A stretch of 64,000 nucleotides of DNA from Sclerotiophoma versabilis (GCA_012274445.1 JAAROD010000049.1:1054001-1118000), one strand, 5' to 3'; numbered from the stretch's first letter, positions 1-13,882 are shown. Made by a program: numbers and translations. The notes: a model not told the origin generated them from the letters alone.

Positions 1-2982
1 CATGCCGAGTTCCAGGACACACTGAATGCTATGAAGGTCATTGGACTACAACAAGCAGAGCAGGATAACATTTTCCGGATGTTGTCCGCGATCTTGTGGC
101 TCGGAAACGTGTCGTTTGTCGAGGATGACCAAGGCAACGCTGCGATCGCAGATCAGTCTGTAGTTGATTTCGTGGCCTACCTCCTGGAAGTCGAATCTGC
201 ACACGTCAACAAGGCTCTCACCATTCGAATCATGGAGACAAGTCGTGGTGGACGCAGAGGCTCTGTCTATGATGTACCTCTGAATCCGGCCCAAGCGTCC
301 TCGGTGCGAGATGCTCTCTCCAAGGCCATCTACTTCAATCTTTTCGACTGGATCGTCGAGCGCGTAAACCAATCGCTGAAGGCGCGGAGTTCCTCATCCT
401 ACTCCATCGGTATCCTGGATATCTACGGATTCGAAATCTTCGAGAAGAACAGTTTCGAACAGTTGTGCATCAACTACGTCAACGAGAAGCTCCAACAGAT
501 CTTCATTCAATTGACGTTGAAAGCGGAGCAAGAAGAGTATGAGCGAGAACAGATCAAGTGGACACCAATCAAGTACTTCGACAATAAAGTTGTGTGCGAG
601 TTGATCGAGGAGAAGCGACCACCGGGTGTTTTCGCGGCGTTGAACGATGCTTGTGCCACAGCTCACGCCGATCCTGGAGCTGCGGACCAGACATTCGTGC
701 AGCGACTAAACGCACTCTCTTCGAACCCCAACTTTTCGCCCCGCCAAGGACAGTTTATCATCAAGCATTACGCCGGAGAGGTGTCGTATGCGGTGGAAGG
801 CATGACCGATAAGAACAAGGACCAGCTTCTAAAGGATTTGCTTAACCTCTTAGGACAAAGCTCCAATACCTTCGTTCACACGCTGTTCCCCAACCAGGTT
901 GATCAAGACAACAGGCGACGACCACCCACGGCCGGAGACAAGATTAAGGTATCGGCAAATGACCTCGTTACCACGCTCATGCAGGCTCGGCCTTCCTACA
1001 TCCGTACCATTAAGCCGAACGAGAACAAGTCGCCAAAGGAGTTCAACGAAGCAAATGTTCTTCACCAGGTCAAGTATCTTGGTTTGCAAGAGAACGTCCG
1101 TATTCGTCGAGCCGGTTTTGCATCCCGTCAGACCTTCGACAAATTCGTAGAACGGTTCTTCTTGCTGTCACCCAAATGCTCGTACGCTGGAGAGTACACA
1201 TGGACTGGAAGCTACGAGGCTGGTGCTAAGCAGATTCTGAAGGATACGAACATACCAGTCGAGGAATTCCAGATGGGTGTAACAAAGGTTTTCATCAAGA
1301 CCCCAGAAACGCTGTTTGCTTTGGAGACAATGCGGGATCGTTACTGGCACAATATGGCCATTCGCATTCAGCGAGCCTGGCGAAATTACCTGAGTTATCG
1401 TATCGAATGCGCCACACGAATCCAGCGCTTCTGGCGAAAGCTGAACGGCGGCAAGGAATTCATCGAGTGGCGCGATCAAGGCCACAAGGTCCTTGCAGGC
1501 CGAAAAGAGAGGCGGAGATACAGTTTGGTAGGATCCCGAAGGTTTATGGGCGACTACCTTGGTATCGCAAACCGAGGTGGTCCAGGTGAAGTAATTGCTC
1601 AAGCCATTGGAATCTCCAGCAATGAGGAGGTACCCTTTTCGTGCAGAGCAGAGACGCTTGTCTCTAAGCTTGGTCGTTCAAGTAAGCCAGAAGCCCGTAT
1701 GCTCATTCTAACCAAGAGAAACGTGTACATCGTGAAGCAGGTGCTCGTCAATGGGCAGGTCCAGATCCAGGCGGAGAGAACAATACCTGTTGGCGCTATC
1801 AAGTTCATCAGCGCATCGAAGCTTCAGGATGATTGGTTCTCGATCGGCGCAGGTTCACCGAACGAGCCGGATCCGCTTGTGAACTGCGTGTTCAAGACGG
1901 AGTTTTTCACGCATTTGACGAACGTTCTGCGAGGGTCATTGAACCTCCAGATCGCTGACACGTAAGCTCATTGACGCTTGATTTGTTAGTCATCACATAC
2001 TGACCGATAATAGAATCAACTACAACAAGAAGCCTGGTAAGCCTGCGACAGTCAAAGTAGTCAAGGACCCTGGTGCACGAGTCGACATGTACAAGAGTGG
2101 AACAATCCATACGGGCCAGGGTGAACCCCCGAACTCTGTCTCAAAGCCCACACCGAAGGGCAAGCAAGTCGCTGCCAAGCCCATCACCAAGGGAAAGCTT
2201 CTGCGGCCCGGCGGTCCTGGAGGAGGTCCATCAAAGCTCGCCAGCCGCCCTGCGCAATCGCGACCTGTGCCCGCTCCTGCCGCTCAGTCGAGGGCAGTAC
2301 CTCCTGCGCCTATGCCAGCTGCAGTGCAACCGCGACCTGTACCTGCCGTTACACCTGCTGCATCCACACTTCAGCCAAAACCCGTACCGCAGCCTGTCGC
2401 AGCCCTCAATGGGTCAGCGAACCACTCAAGGTCGTCATCGGCATCACGAGCACCTCCACCACCTCCACCACCCCCTGCTGCACCTGCCGCACCTAAGGAA
2501 CCTACCTTTAGGGCTCTTTACGATTTCGCTGGTCAGTCAGCCGGTGAGCTAAGCCTACGGAAAGATGAGATCATCCTGGTCACGCAGAAGGAAAACAATG
2601 GTACGTCCCCACCCTCCTCCTTCGCAGATTACATGCTAATCAACTTTCAGGCTGGTGGCTAGCTTCCCGCCTTGACAAATCCGCCTCAGGTTGGGCACCC
2701 AGCGCTTACCTCGAGGAGCATGTGGTGAAGGCCGCACCTCCACCACCACCCCCGGCACCCCCCGCGCGCCCCGCAAACGGTAAGCCGAAGCCGCCTGCAC
2801 CGCCTGCCAAGCGCCCTGCGGCGCGCAAACCCGCGCCTGATAGTAGAGATAGTGGGTACTCAGGGAGCGCGAGCGAGACAGGGGCGAGAGATAGTAGCGG
2901 AAGTATCGCGGGTGGATTGGCAGAGGCTTTGAGAGCGAGGCAGCAAGCTATGCAAGGGAGAAGGGGTGATGAGGACTGGTAG
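1..2982 (+). CDS. myoA: Class I myosin (Myo5/MyoA type), 5' partial
   Basis: Actin-based motor of cortical actin patches and hyphal tips; it drives endocytosis and activates Arp2/3. The frame is open from base 1, so the N-terminus, including the P-loop, lies outside the window. Exons are 1-1961, 2014-2600 and 2651-2982. In order one sees the second half of the motor (relay segment DIYGFEIFEKNSFEQLCINY, nt 415-474), two IQ motifs (IQRAWRNYL and IQRFWRK, nt 1360-1440), the TH1 membrane-binding tail, a Pro-rich stretch, an SH3 domain split by the last intron (ALYDF to NGWWLASRL, nt 2512-2715), poly-Pro, and an acidic end DEDW typical of Arp2/3-binding tails. The TEDS-rule position, 16 residues before DALSK, is Ser (RRGSVYDV), as in fungal MyoA proteins regulated by PAK kinases. 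Convergent with the beta-glucosidase gene. Confidence 0.95.
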
Positions 2983-3327
2983 AGGTTTTGATAGTCTTTG
3001 AGTTAAGACATAAGTGTTCTGGCGTAGGTATATAGAGGGACTAGATGAGAAGAGTATTTGTAGTACGCGTGGAGGACGGTGATACTGAAATTTGAACGTT
3101 ACAGCGAAAGGCTACCAAGACATAACGTCGATTACCGCAAGTGATACGCGCGATGTAATCCTCTGAAGAAACGTTGTATCACGGAAAGAGCAAACCCGGA
3201 AGATGGGAAAAAATGAATACATTGCTTCAACAGCCTATGCAGGCTATATGCACTTTGCAAGATGAGTATCAGCCCAACCATGGCCTCTCATTCACCCCCA
3301 ATACGGATCGTCAACGACTCCTTCGCT
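2983..3327. other. Intergenic, convergent 3' ends
   Basis: About 345 bp between two convergent stop codons. It should hold both 3' UTRs. No further open frame or repeat is apparent. Confidence 0.6.
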
Positions 3328-6300
3328 CTAGAAAATCCACTGAAAGCTCTCCCTGACCTCAAAACTGATCTTCCCCCTGCATGCCGGTTAGCGTCTATCT
3401 CAAAAATATGAAAATCGGAGAGATACATACCTGATATCCACGCTACTCGCGCCAACCAAGAGCTCAAAGAAGCCCTCTTCGGCAATCCAAGCGCCTGTCT
3501 GTCCAAGGCTTGTGTCGAAGTATCCAACACTGTACTTATCGAGCTTCATGTCCACCGTTTTCGTCTCACCAGGTTGCAAGAACACCTTGCCAAAGGCCTG
3601 CAATTCCTTCTCCGGGCGCGGCAAACTGCTTTTAACATCCTTCACGTACACCTGAACGATCTCATGGGCAGCAACATTACCCGTGTTGGTCACAGCGACG
3701 CTGAGTGTGATGTGCCCGGTTTCGGTGAGCACGGTACTCGACAGCGTGGGTGTGCCGTAGAAGAAGGTTGTATACGTCAGACCGTGGCCGAAAGGGAAGA
3801 GCGGCCCGATCTTGGAGCGCTCGTAGTGTCTGTACCCAACATAAATGCCCTCGCCATATACGGTTTTGAGGTTCTCGCCTGGCCAGTTGTGGAAGGCAGG
3901 ATTGTCCTCAATCCGCACAGGGAATGTAGTAGGTAATTTACCACTCGGGGATGCATTACCTAATAGCACATCTGCGAGCGCGTTACCGGCTTCTTGACCT
4001 TGGTACCACGCCTGTAGAATCGCGGGCGCACGGTGTACCCATGGCATCGATATTGGTGTTCCTGACTGGTTGACAACGACGGTACGCGGATTTGCTGCGA
4101 GCACGGCTTCAATAAGTCGGTCTTGGCTGCCATCCTTAGGGAGGTCCATGGTCTGGCGGTCGTACCCTTCAGATTCCCATTCTGCGTCGAGACCAACGAC
4201 GAGGACTGCGACATCTGCGTCGCGTGCGGCGTCAGCAGCTTCTTGGAGACGGTCGATGGCGTCTTCCTCTTGGTAGCCGATACGGCACCCACCGTAGTCG
4301 TAACGGCGGCCGATTATGGACACTTTTGAGGCTGGGCGGACTTCACTTGTTGACTCGATGAGAATCTCGACGGGCTTGTTGGCAGTGAGCTGAATGGATT
4401 TAAGGACGTCTTGGGATGCGGAGAACATGGCTTCGCCTTCTTCAATCCAGTCCCAGTTGTCGATGAAGAGTTTGCCGTCAAGATACATGCGCCCAGGGCC
4501 TACAGAGGCGAAGCTGAAGCTGTGTTTGCCGGTCGTCTTAGGGATTAAGACTGATCTGACCTTGAACGAAAACGCTGGTAAGAGTTCCATCGGTGCAGAA
4601 TCCCATAACCACAGATCTGTGCTGACTTTGTGTTGGACAACTGCTGGCTCGCCCTTAAATCTGTCTCCACGGTAGTACTCAAGTCGTACACCTTGCTGGC
4701 CGTCTGGAGCTGTGCAGTATGGTGTAGCGAGCGGCAGCCATTTGGAACTGTCACAGCCCTGCGCAAATGTAAGTTCTCCATCGAACCGATTGCGCATCCC
4801 CTCCCAAGGGCTGGTTCGGTAGTAAGGGTTAAGACCTGCGCTACCTCCACCATTTGCGATCGCCCGCTTGACATTCGGCCCTATAAGTGCAATCTTCTTC
4901 GCGCTCTTGATCGGTAGAACGTTGTTTTCGTTCTTCAACAACGTGAGTCCTTCGACACCAGCTTGGTGGATAAGATTTCGTGTCTCGACATTATCGATGG
5001 ACTGTTCGGGGGCTTCGGGGGCCTTGTTATTCAGTCCTTTCGTACGGTCCACGAGAAAGAGCACTCTTGCAGCAGCTTTCTCGATGTCATCTTGCTCCAA
5101 CTCGCCATTATCGAGCGACTCCTTTACCTGTTCGAATTTTCGCCATTTGGAAGGCCCAGGCATCTCGACGTCAACCCCGGCTTTGATCGAGGGTGCGGTA
5201 GCGTATGTGCCGGTCCAGTCAGAGATGATGGCTCCATCCCATCCCCACTCGCCGCGTAGAATGTCTTTGATGGTATATTCGCTCTCATCGGCATGGATAC
5301 CATTAACCAAGTTGTAAGAACTCATGAGAGCCCATGGTGACGCGTCGCGGACAGCGATCTCAAACGGCTTGAGATAAATCTCACGGAGTGGGCGTTCTGC
5401 GATGATAGCGTCATAGGCCTGGCGTTCAGTCTCCTGCTCATTACCAACAAAGTGCTTAATGGTTGCCGCGATACCTTTGCTTTGCAGACCACGCACATAA
5501 GAAGCAGCGAGCTTTCCTGTGAGGAAGGGATCTTCGGAGTATGACTCAAAGTTCCGTCCACCGAGTGGTGAGCGATGCATGCAGACTGTAGGTGCGAGCA
5601 AAACACTCGCGCCGCGAGCTTTGCACTCCTCTCCCAAGTGCCTTCCAATCTCCTCCATCATGTCTAGATTCCATGTCGAGGCCATGGAGATACCACATGG
5701 GAATAGTGCGGCCTAACACAGTCAGTCACAGTGCAGCGCGTAACTTGACACTATTTTGGGAGCTCACAGGTGTGCCGTTTGTGAAAAATTCTCCGCGAGC
5801 GCCATTTGGGCCGTCTGTTGTTTTTATTGAAGGTATTCCTTTTTCAGGAATAGCCATCGTCCGCCAGAAGTCTGCTCCTGCCAGTAGTGAGATCTATGGT
5901 GGTCAGCTTACCATACCGGGGAAGATACGAAACGCTCATTAGGTGTTTCATTTGATCATGTAGCGAGATGGAGATAGCCAGCGAGACGAAACTTATGCCA
6001 CTTGTTGAAGATGGCAGGAAGCGACCGTGAAGTTGCAAGCTTTAAGTCCAGGAACGACCATATTTGGTGCGGATACCTGGTCAATCATACACAAAGCTCT
6101 ACCCATCACGTGGGCGATAGACATACCTGTTCTTCGAGGGTCAACTTTGAGGCCAGCTCCTTTGCCCTGTCATCTGGCTTTTCCAGCGAGTACAGTTTCT
6201 TTCCTGCCATAGCGTTCCCCTCCTCCGGTGAGGTTGGCGTAAGTGATGGAGTGACAGTATCGACAGGTGTTACTTCGAATGTTGCTTGCTTGAAGTCGAT

Positions 6301-6354
6301 GAGCTTGTTGTCGTCTTCTGTGGGGCTTAGAGTCCCCAGATGCATGATAGTCAT
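3328..6354 (-). CDS. GH3 beta-glucosidase with PA14 insert
   Basis: Hydrolyses terminal beta-D-glucosyl residues (cellobiose and related beta-glucosides). Exons, in coding order: 6127-6354, 5768-5893, 5713 down to 3431 (upper end 5712), and 3328-3376, giving about 894 aa. The N-terminal GH3 domain has KLTLEEQ / ISLLAGADFWRT (across intron 1), TDGPNGARG, and the nucleophile motif GAIISDW with Asp near residue 283. A PA14-like insert follows (RLEYYRGDRFKG to about residue 600), then the second GH3 domain (GLDAEWESEGYDR, HGLTYTTF) and a fibronectin-III-like end. No signal peptide is visible after the chosen start MTIMHLG, so an intracellular enzyme is likely. The last exon adds GKISFEVRESF and closes the C-terminal strand; without splicing the protein would end in an unrelated tail. 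Intron 1 (233 bp) is long for this window. Confidence 0.9.
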
Positions 6355-8130
6355 GGCGAATCAACCTGCGTTTCTCGTTCGAGATGGCCGAATCCCTGAA
6401 GGAAGAGCCGCGTGCCACTTGGTTGTCGGCAGGGCCGTGTGAACTGGAACCCTAAAGATGTGACAGGGCGGTGAGGTGGAGGGGAAACGAGTGACTTGAT
6501 AAGCGTGGGTATTAGTGCCAGTGAATAGCCATCTTTTAGTACTTTGAGCGCTCAATTACGAAGCATAGACCACTCATCGCGTGGATCCAGAAGAAAGCAC
6601 GTCGAATATCCGGTTGTATTGGGAACAAGCCTTGTACCTGGTTGCGGGACGTATGCTCGTCTCAGATCTGCCTTCTGAGTACTATTGGTCGACGGGACAG
6701 TAATGAACCGAAGTTAACGCGCACCAGTATTCATCTGCTACTGAAGGAGGCTCTTGGACTATTCCAATCTAGACCGAAGCGCACCGCGGCTTGTCTGTGG
6801 CGAAGTCAAGGGTATGGTGCGTGAGTACGACGCAAAAAGCTTATCCAAATCACGCTGGGTAAGAATGATGGACATCCGACCGAATCCACCGCGATAGCTG
6901 GACAGAAAGGCACTGGTTGAGTGCATATTGAGGCAGTCATTGCAGCTGTCGCACGCGTGCTACTGACCATTGTGGTAAGCAGCCATGTCTGTGATTCGAC
7001 GTTGGCAAGGCGGCGATGGCGGTCCTAAACTGCGAAGCGGGGACGGGTGCTCCGGACCTAGTATGGAAGGCTTCCGGAATGCGACTTGCACGGCCAAGTG
7101 GTGGAGAAACTGTCCTGAGAGGTTGCGCGGGCCTTGTTGGCGTCGGAAGGAGCGGGAACGACAGCGGAAGAAGGCCCGAGCGACCGGTCGATCAGCCCCG
7201 CCGGCCCGCCAAGCGGCAGCTACGACGCCCTTCATCTTCAATGTCTGCATATACGCGAATGTCTGGGTAGTGTTTGAAGGTTGAACCATAAAAATCACAC
7301 CGACAGCCTCCAGGGGTGGTTCTGGCGACAGCATGTGAGCGACTTCACCGCAACTCTGTTGAGAAGGGATGAAGTAGGTGCGGCGCATATTGAGTCTTGG
7401 AGATTTTTGTAAAGATTGCGCACCGCTACTCCGAACTCCGCCAATTTCGAGCATGGCATCCGCCTAGACGGGTGTCGCTGTGACGAGAAATATTTTCCGA
7501 TCTTGTGACAGACCGGACAGATGACCGAAGATTTTCAGCAAGGGACAAGACTACCGCCTAAAACGCACTGTGACCTCTCCATCCCACAATCTAAGACGAG
7601 AGATACTTGATACAAATGAAGTTTTGATGAAGCTCAATCTGCTCAAGATAGTGTGCGGGGAATACTTTCGTCAAAGAAAATCAGCTTTCGAGCCAGCTCG
7701 ATGCTTAGATGAATAGCAATTGTTGTTGTCTTATCTACTTGTGCCGGTGGTTAAGGTGTTGTATCCGATTTCAAACAATCAATCGGTCATGTCGATGAGA
7801 ACGGGGACGCCGGGTACTCACTTTGAAATTCTCCAGACTTTGCCAACGATCTTGTGATCGATGATGCGAATTCGCTTCGAACTCGATCGTGCAGGCTCGA
7901 TTGTATGAAGATAGAGGATTCATGAATATGGATATGAAGATTCGGTTATCAGATCAAACGCCACGACTGCGTTACGCAGTCTCACATGCACGCTCCAACG
8001 CTTAGCCCATACTTTCAGGTATACAGAACAACCCACAAGCCAGTACGCAAGCATCAAACCCCCCCTTCCTCGTTATGTGTTTCGTATTCGAGATGTGCAG
8101 TTCGCCAGACGCCGTGCCGTTGAAACCAAA
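6355..8130. other. Intergenic, no gene recognised
   Basis: 1.8 kb upstream of the beta-glucosidase and downstream of SIN3. Short open frames around 6960-7454 on both strands coincide with a GC-rich patch (7000-7250) and have no recognisable domain or splice pattern. It probably holds the glucosidase promoter and the SIN3 3' UTR. Confidence 0.5.
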
Positions 8131-11100
8131 CTATGCCTCTGTCATCTCGACATCCTCATTATCGTTCGCTTCCTTCACCTCTTCAATCCCCTTTTTAAAG
8201 GCCGCCTTCTTGGAGTCAACCTCATCGCGGCTGAGATCCCTCATCCAGGTGTTGTTGCGGACAAGCTTCTCCTGAGCTCGCTCACGCCTTGCATCGTTAA
8301 GAACTTTGTACTGCTCGTTCGGTTGCGGTCTGCGCCCGCTCACACCTGCGCGAACAGTGTCTGGTAGCGTAAAATACTGAACACCGCCGGTGCCAAATGG
8401 CTCGCTGTTGATAAAAGTGATGTTGTATGTCTGCGGGCTGATCGAGACAGTGATCTTGTCGCTGTGCTTTACAAAGTCGAGACGGTCGTCCTGGTCTGCA
8501 ACGTCTTCAACCTTGGCAAGGCGTTTCTTGAGGTATGGGTATTGAACCTTCGCATGGTCCACCTCCTCAGTTGGCTCTACTGCTTGGTAAGAGGCGAGGT
8601 ATGCACGCCAGCGCCTAGTCCGATCCAGTGCGTTGGAGTCGAATGTGGGATCGTCCTTCTTGAACAGGCGGACGGTGGCTTCAGTCTTCGCAGGATCCTG
8701 CAAATATGTTAGTATTGAGCTATAGAACCCAAAGCAGAAGTGACTTACGTATGTAATGCGGTAAGTGTCGGCATCCTTTGCGTACTTCTCGACTGCCTTC
8801 CTGTAGCTGATCTCGTTCTTGTGCGACGTGGTGTCATTAACACGGTCCTTCCTAAACAGGTTGTAGATATCAAGGCTCTTATCCTTGCTGTCGGAGCTGA
8901 CCACGACAAGGGCGAAACGAACAAGTGAGTTGATGAGCCTGTCGAAGCTGTACATCTGCCAACCAATCTGCAAATAATACCGTCGTAATGTCTCTTCGAT
9001 GAAGACCATGTCGACTTCACCAAGAATTTGATCTTGGAACATCTCTAGGACTTGCTGATAAAAGTTTGCGGATGAAGACGTGTCTTTGAAGAAGTCATCC
9101 GGCTGCTTGTCCAGCATCTTGAGTCTTCGAGCTGGTTTGGGTTCCATAGCTCGACTGACGACCTTTCGGACCTCGTCCTCGCTTTCTTTGAGCTTCGATA
9201 ACCGCTCGTACAGGTAGACAAACATGCGGAAGAAGCAGTAGATAGATGCGTTGGCGTACATGTTGTACTCAATACGTCGGTATGGCTCGTCGTGCTCGAT
9301 TTCCTTGTCATCGAGGGCTGCGGGCTGCGCTGAGTATTCCACCCAGCTTCCCGTAGCTTGTTCGTCACGAACATTGGAATTGGAGCTGTCCACAGCAGCC
9401 TCGTCTTCGACGCCAGATGCGATCTCCGGAGTTGTATCCCTGCTTGCCGATGCGAGGCTATCCTCCTTGTCCTTGCGAGACTTCCCACGTGGATCGAGCA
9501 CGTCACGGCGCAGGTCTCCCTTCTTGGGCTTTTGCGATCGCTGGGAAACATCGTCATCAGGGCTTGGAGTGTCTTCACCGGATTCGTTGGGAGTATCGCG
9601 ACCTGATGTCTGGACTCGCTGCTCAAACTTGGCCTGGTCAAGACCGAAGAATAGAGGCACGAACTCCTTGATGAATGGAACCACTTTGGCGTATTCAGTG
9701 CCGCTGTTGTTATCTGCGAACGTAATCATCAGGCGGGCCACGTCAAACAGAACCTCCTCGTCCTTGAATGAGAATGCGAACTGATACTCTGGTTGGGGGA
9801 TCTCTTGAACTTGTCGCAGACGCTTCTGTTCCTCGTAACGAACGAGAACCTCGTTGGTAAGCGACTTTGGCTGGAATTGTCGCTTGTCGGCCTGTTTGAC
9901 AGATAAACTCTGGTGGTCCAAGGATTTCCAAAAAATCTTCTGTGTCTGGTCGCGCCAGACCCTTTCCCACTCACGCTGAGCAGCCTTCCAGTCTTCCAGC
10001 TTGCATTTGAGGCGATGCAACAAGACCGGCACCACACTCCAGGGCATGGCAAACAGTTCCTTAATGACTTCTTTGCCCCTATCGCGACCGTAGATCTTCA
10101 TAATGACACGCTTGTAGATGGTCTCGCTTTGACCTCCAAGACCGGGTGGAAGCACGAAATTGGTTCTGTCCTCTTGCTTCATGGTCAGCAGCTGGTTTGC
10201 GATCGGTTCCAGTTGCTGGATGGTGCGGCTGCAAGCTTCAATATTGAAATCATAGTCATGACGCTCCTCCTCAATCCTATGGAGACCTTCTTCGAACTGG
10301 TTCTTACGGTGGGCAATGAAGCCAGAGTCTTCAGAAGCCCAGGTTGGGTGAGATGCCCATTCGTCGTTCAGAACCGATTTGCACAGCTCATCACGGCCGC
10401 TGCATACCCGTTCACGCTCACGCTTCGGCAACAAACGGTAGCTAGGCCCAAGACTACGGCAATTGGAGAGTGACACTCGCGAGTTAACAGTCCTGGGACG
10501 GGTTTTCTGTTGTTCTTCGTCTTCGCCCATGAACCTTTTGAACCAGGCGAACAATTCCGGGTTGCCACCAATGAAGGACTGCGCACGATAGATAAGGAGC
10601 GTCTTGTCGATCAAATCCTGGGAATAGAGGTTGCACAGCTTTAAGAATTCATTCATCGTGTTCTTGTTTCCAATGAACTTCTTGACGCGATCGAAGAAGG
10701 CAAGCTCGTCCTGATTTGGTGTTGTTGTGTTTGTTGGTGGTATCGGCTCTGGCAATGCTGGCGTGAGGGTTGGCGAAACTGGAGGACCGTCAGGTACAGC
10801 CTGCTTTGCGGCGTGGCCAGTTTTGGCGCGCTTGTTCGTGTTCCCCGGTCCGAAGTTACCACCACGAACATTCGATGTCGGTGGTTCCTGTGTCATCGGC
10901 GCTGGCATAGGGGCAGCCACTGGTCCTTGTCGGTCACGCTTTCGCTTGTTGTCACGGTTCGCAGTAGGCGTAGGTGCAAAGTTGCCCATCGGTGGCAGTC
11001 GAGATTGATCTGCACGTGGAGTTTGTTGAAGGTTTGGAGTCTGACCGTAACCCGCAGTATCGCCGCGCACATTGCTCAACATGACTGCATCTTCAGCGTG

Positions 11101-13185
11101 TCTGGCGGCTTGCTGCTGTGCTCTATGTTGAGCGGCCGATTCCGGAAGGAATTGCTTGAAATCTTCCAAGAGGTCAGGGGCAGCATTGAACAGTCCAGTG
11201 ACCTGGGCATACACGTCCTGGATAGGTTTTGACTCCCGCTGATAAGTCTGCAGAATCTCCAGAAACTGCTTGTAGATATCAGGCTGCGATGCAAAACGGT
11301 TCTTGATCTTGTTAACGTAGCTGATAGCGTGGTTGAACTCGACCGGACCACGCTTCTCAGCGCCAGGACCACCCATCTGAGCAACCTGAGCTGCACCACT
11401 CAGTGTTTGCACAGGCAGAGGTGTGGATGCGTCGCCGCTAAGTGCGAGCATGGAGCGTCCAGTAGCTGCCGAGACCGCATTTTGAAGCTGCGAAACACCC
11501 TGCTGTTCTTGTTGGTGCGCAAGCGCTGCGGCCGAAGCTGCAGCATCTGGATGCGGGCGAGTGGTTGCCTCTGGCGAATGCGGCGCAGGGCCTTGCTGGC
11601 CTTGCTGGCTACCGTACAGTGGCTGACCGAGGTTACGGTTATTCGGAGAGAACAACGACTCGGCATGGTCTGGTGCCCTCTGTTGTTGAGGCCAGGGTCG
11701 TCCTTGAGTAGTCTCATAGAATGCAGCTTCCTGTTGAGGTGCAGCATTGCCGCTTGCCGCTACGCTGCGCGGTGGTGACAGAGGCCTTGCAGCAGGCATA
11801 GTCGACACCATTGTGCCCATGGGAGTGGTAACTCTGATCGCATTCGGATCTCCATTCGTTCCGCACTCGATCTTGTAACCCGGTGGTAGGAACGTGTTGA
11901 AGCCTTGGATCAAATTAGGGTTGCCCGCGAAAAGCGTTGAAACGCGCTCAATGACACCAGGGGTGTCGATGGCACCACTCTTGAAATCCTTCATGATATC
12001 CAAGAAACGGTTATAAACGTCGGGATGGTCGGCGAACTGGACTTTGACTTGGTCGAGATAGCTAAGAGCATCCTAAATAAATCTTAGTGGGAATTTCAAA
12101 CAAGCAGACCCTGGTACCACTTACGTTAAGAATAGGTTGTTGACCCTGCCCCATACCCATAGCACCTGGTGGGCCAGTGAATGGCATCAACATTTGAGCC
12201 TGTGTTGGCACCTGCACAGCGTGCTGCATGCGTGGTGTGGTTTGGTCGTGCTGAGCAGCCACATTTCCGTACAGTGGCCCCTGGGAGTTTGCTCCACCCA
12301 TCTGGCCAGCCAGTGGCCCTGATTGACCGAGCAAACCGTTCGGTCCGTGTACCGTTCGAGTTGATGGGGCTACAGCGACAGGCTGGTGGATCTGGATCGG
12401 CGCAGAGTGGTTCTGCAGTGCAGCTTGTTCGCGCTGCTGCCGCTCATGGAGTTCTCGATCGCGTTGCTCAGCTTCGCGCTTCGCATGCTCTTCTTGTTGC
12501 GCGGCATGCTGGGCCGCGTGCGACTCCATCATCTCACGCTCTCGTGTCTCGCGTTCGCGCAGCTCTCGCTCCCTGTCCGCAGTTGCCTGGTCTTGCGATG
12601 GACCTTGTTGTTGCTGAAGAGTCTGGGAGATGCCGGGTAGCGAGTATGGCGGACCCTGTGGCATCTGATGTCCTTGCGTGGCCGATCCTGCCTCTGTTGA
12701 GGGCGCTCTTTGCGCAGACTGGTGGGGCGACGAGTGTGGAGGCTGGCCTGTCAAGCCAGGAAGCGGCGGCAAATTCTGGTTGTGGGCCGTGGCTGAGTTT
12801 GACGAGTAGAAGGGAGTGCCTGGATTGAAGTCAGCTGTGTTTGTGGTTTCACCGTTCAAGAAGGCGTACCAGAAGGAGGCGGGAGCACAGGCCCTGGACC
12901 TTGCGCAGGTGACGCATGTGTGGGAGCTTGTGCATTTGCGTTGTTTTGCCTGTTATCGCGGTCGTTGTTAGCGCTCATGTCTACAAAGTATAATGTTTGG
13001 GGATGCTCGATGGCTGCTTGGTCCTTGAGTGCTGGCGCGACGAGGGTGCAAGCGGGGTCCACGTACCCGTAAGGATCCAGCGGTCGCGCCGATTGCCTCT
13101 GGTTCTGCTCCGTTTGTTGCTGTGGTGTCTGTCCAGGCGCGGGCGCCTGCGACGAAGGCCACCCTTCACGATGTGCTGGGTTCAT
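8131..13185 (-). CDS. SIN3: SIN3 transcriptional corepressor
   Basis: Scaffold of Rpd3-type histone deacetylase complexes in the nucleus. Exons in coding order: 12870-13185, 12125-12819, 8749-12072, 8131-8697 (about 1633 aa). The N-terminal third is Gln/Pro-rich. Three paired amphipathic helix domains follow: PAH1 begins right at exon 3 (ALSYLDQVKVQF, near residue 338), PAH2 at NHAISYVNKIKNRF (near 580), PAH3 at FFDRVKKFIGNK (near 795). Then comes the HDAC-interaction domain (LSNCRSLGPSYRLLP, ASHPTWASEDSGFIAHRKNQ) and the conserved Sin3 C-terminal region. A charged Ser/Asp linker (DTPNESGEDTPSPDDD) precedes the latter. Intron 1 is 50 bp with a CTGAC branch site; the last intron (8698-8748, 51 bp) has no in-frame stop. 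A second possible start, MSANNDRDN near 12978, cannot be excluded. Confidence 0.95.
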
Positions 13186-13882
13186 CTTGGCGTTTGCGAC
13201 TCCTCGGCTGTGGGTGAAGTTGCGATGTCGCTGGAGGAGCGCGTCTCTGGCCGAAGAGCGGTCTTGGAGTTACAAGAGACTCGATTGAAGCTCGGGAAAA
13301 GTGCTAAGGAGCTGTGTATGCGCGGTGAGTGCTCGGTGGTGCAGCTGCTGGAGGGAGGAAGATCGTTCCAGCTCGAGCTGGTGTTGTTCTTGGAATCTGG
13401 CGATGAAAGCGCCAGGGAAAGCAAGACCAACGCCGCGAAATTATGTCGCCATATATTGCGACCCTGTAGCGGCCCCTGGTAACGTCGAGCCGGTTGATGG
13501 CGTGGTGAGAGCTCGACCTTCTCGTCAGAACGCTCCTTCCTCGCGAGTTAATCCGGGCCGACACTAAGCCTATCTTAGCCTCATCGGCCAATCAAGTTGC
13601 CGATGACAGCGCGTCATTCTCCCGATGACGGCCCTGCGCGTTTGCGACAATCTTCAAATGGTTCCTGAAGGCCACAAGATGAACCTAAAGTTACAATTCA
13701 AAACATCTGCGTTTCGCAACTGTACCAGGCGACTACCGGTTTATTGCACTCTAATCTCGTTGGGTCAGAAATACATCGGAGTCATCAAAAGGAGGCGATC
13801 AAAAGTGAATCAGGAACTGGGTATCATTGTCGCGAAAAACTTCTTAATATATACACAAGAAACGCCTCAACCCCCAGCTAGC
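13186..13882. other. Intergenic between SIN3 start and phosphodiesterase 3' end
   Basis: About 700 bp. It should contain the SIN3 promoter and 5' UTR. Small open frames here show no protein similarity that I recognise. Confidence 0.5.

Noticed and set aside
6960..7454. 164-codon minus-strand open frame in the SIN3-glucosidase interval
   Set aside because: No motif, no splice context; coincides with a GC-rich patch that opens several frames.
12975..13075. Possible extra intron in SIN3 (GTACGT near 13068 to TTTGTAG near 12983)
   Set aside because: Splice signals look fair but removal puts a stop directly after the junction; the unspliced frame is open.
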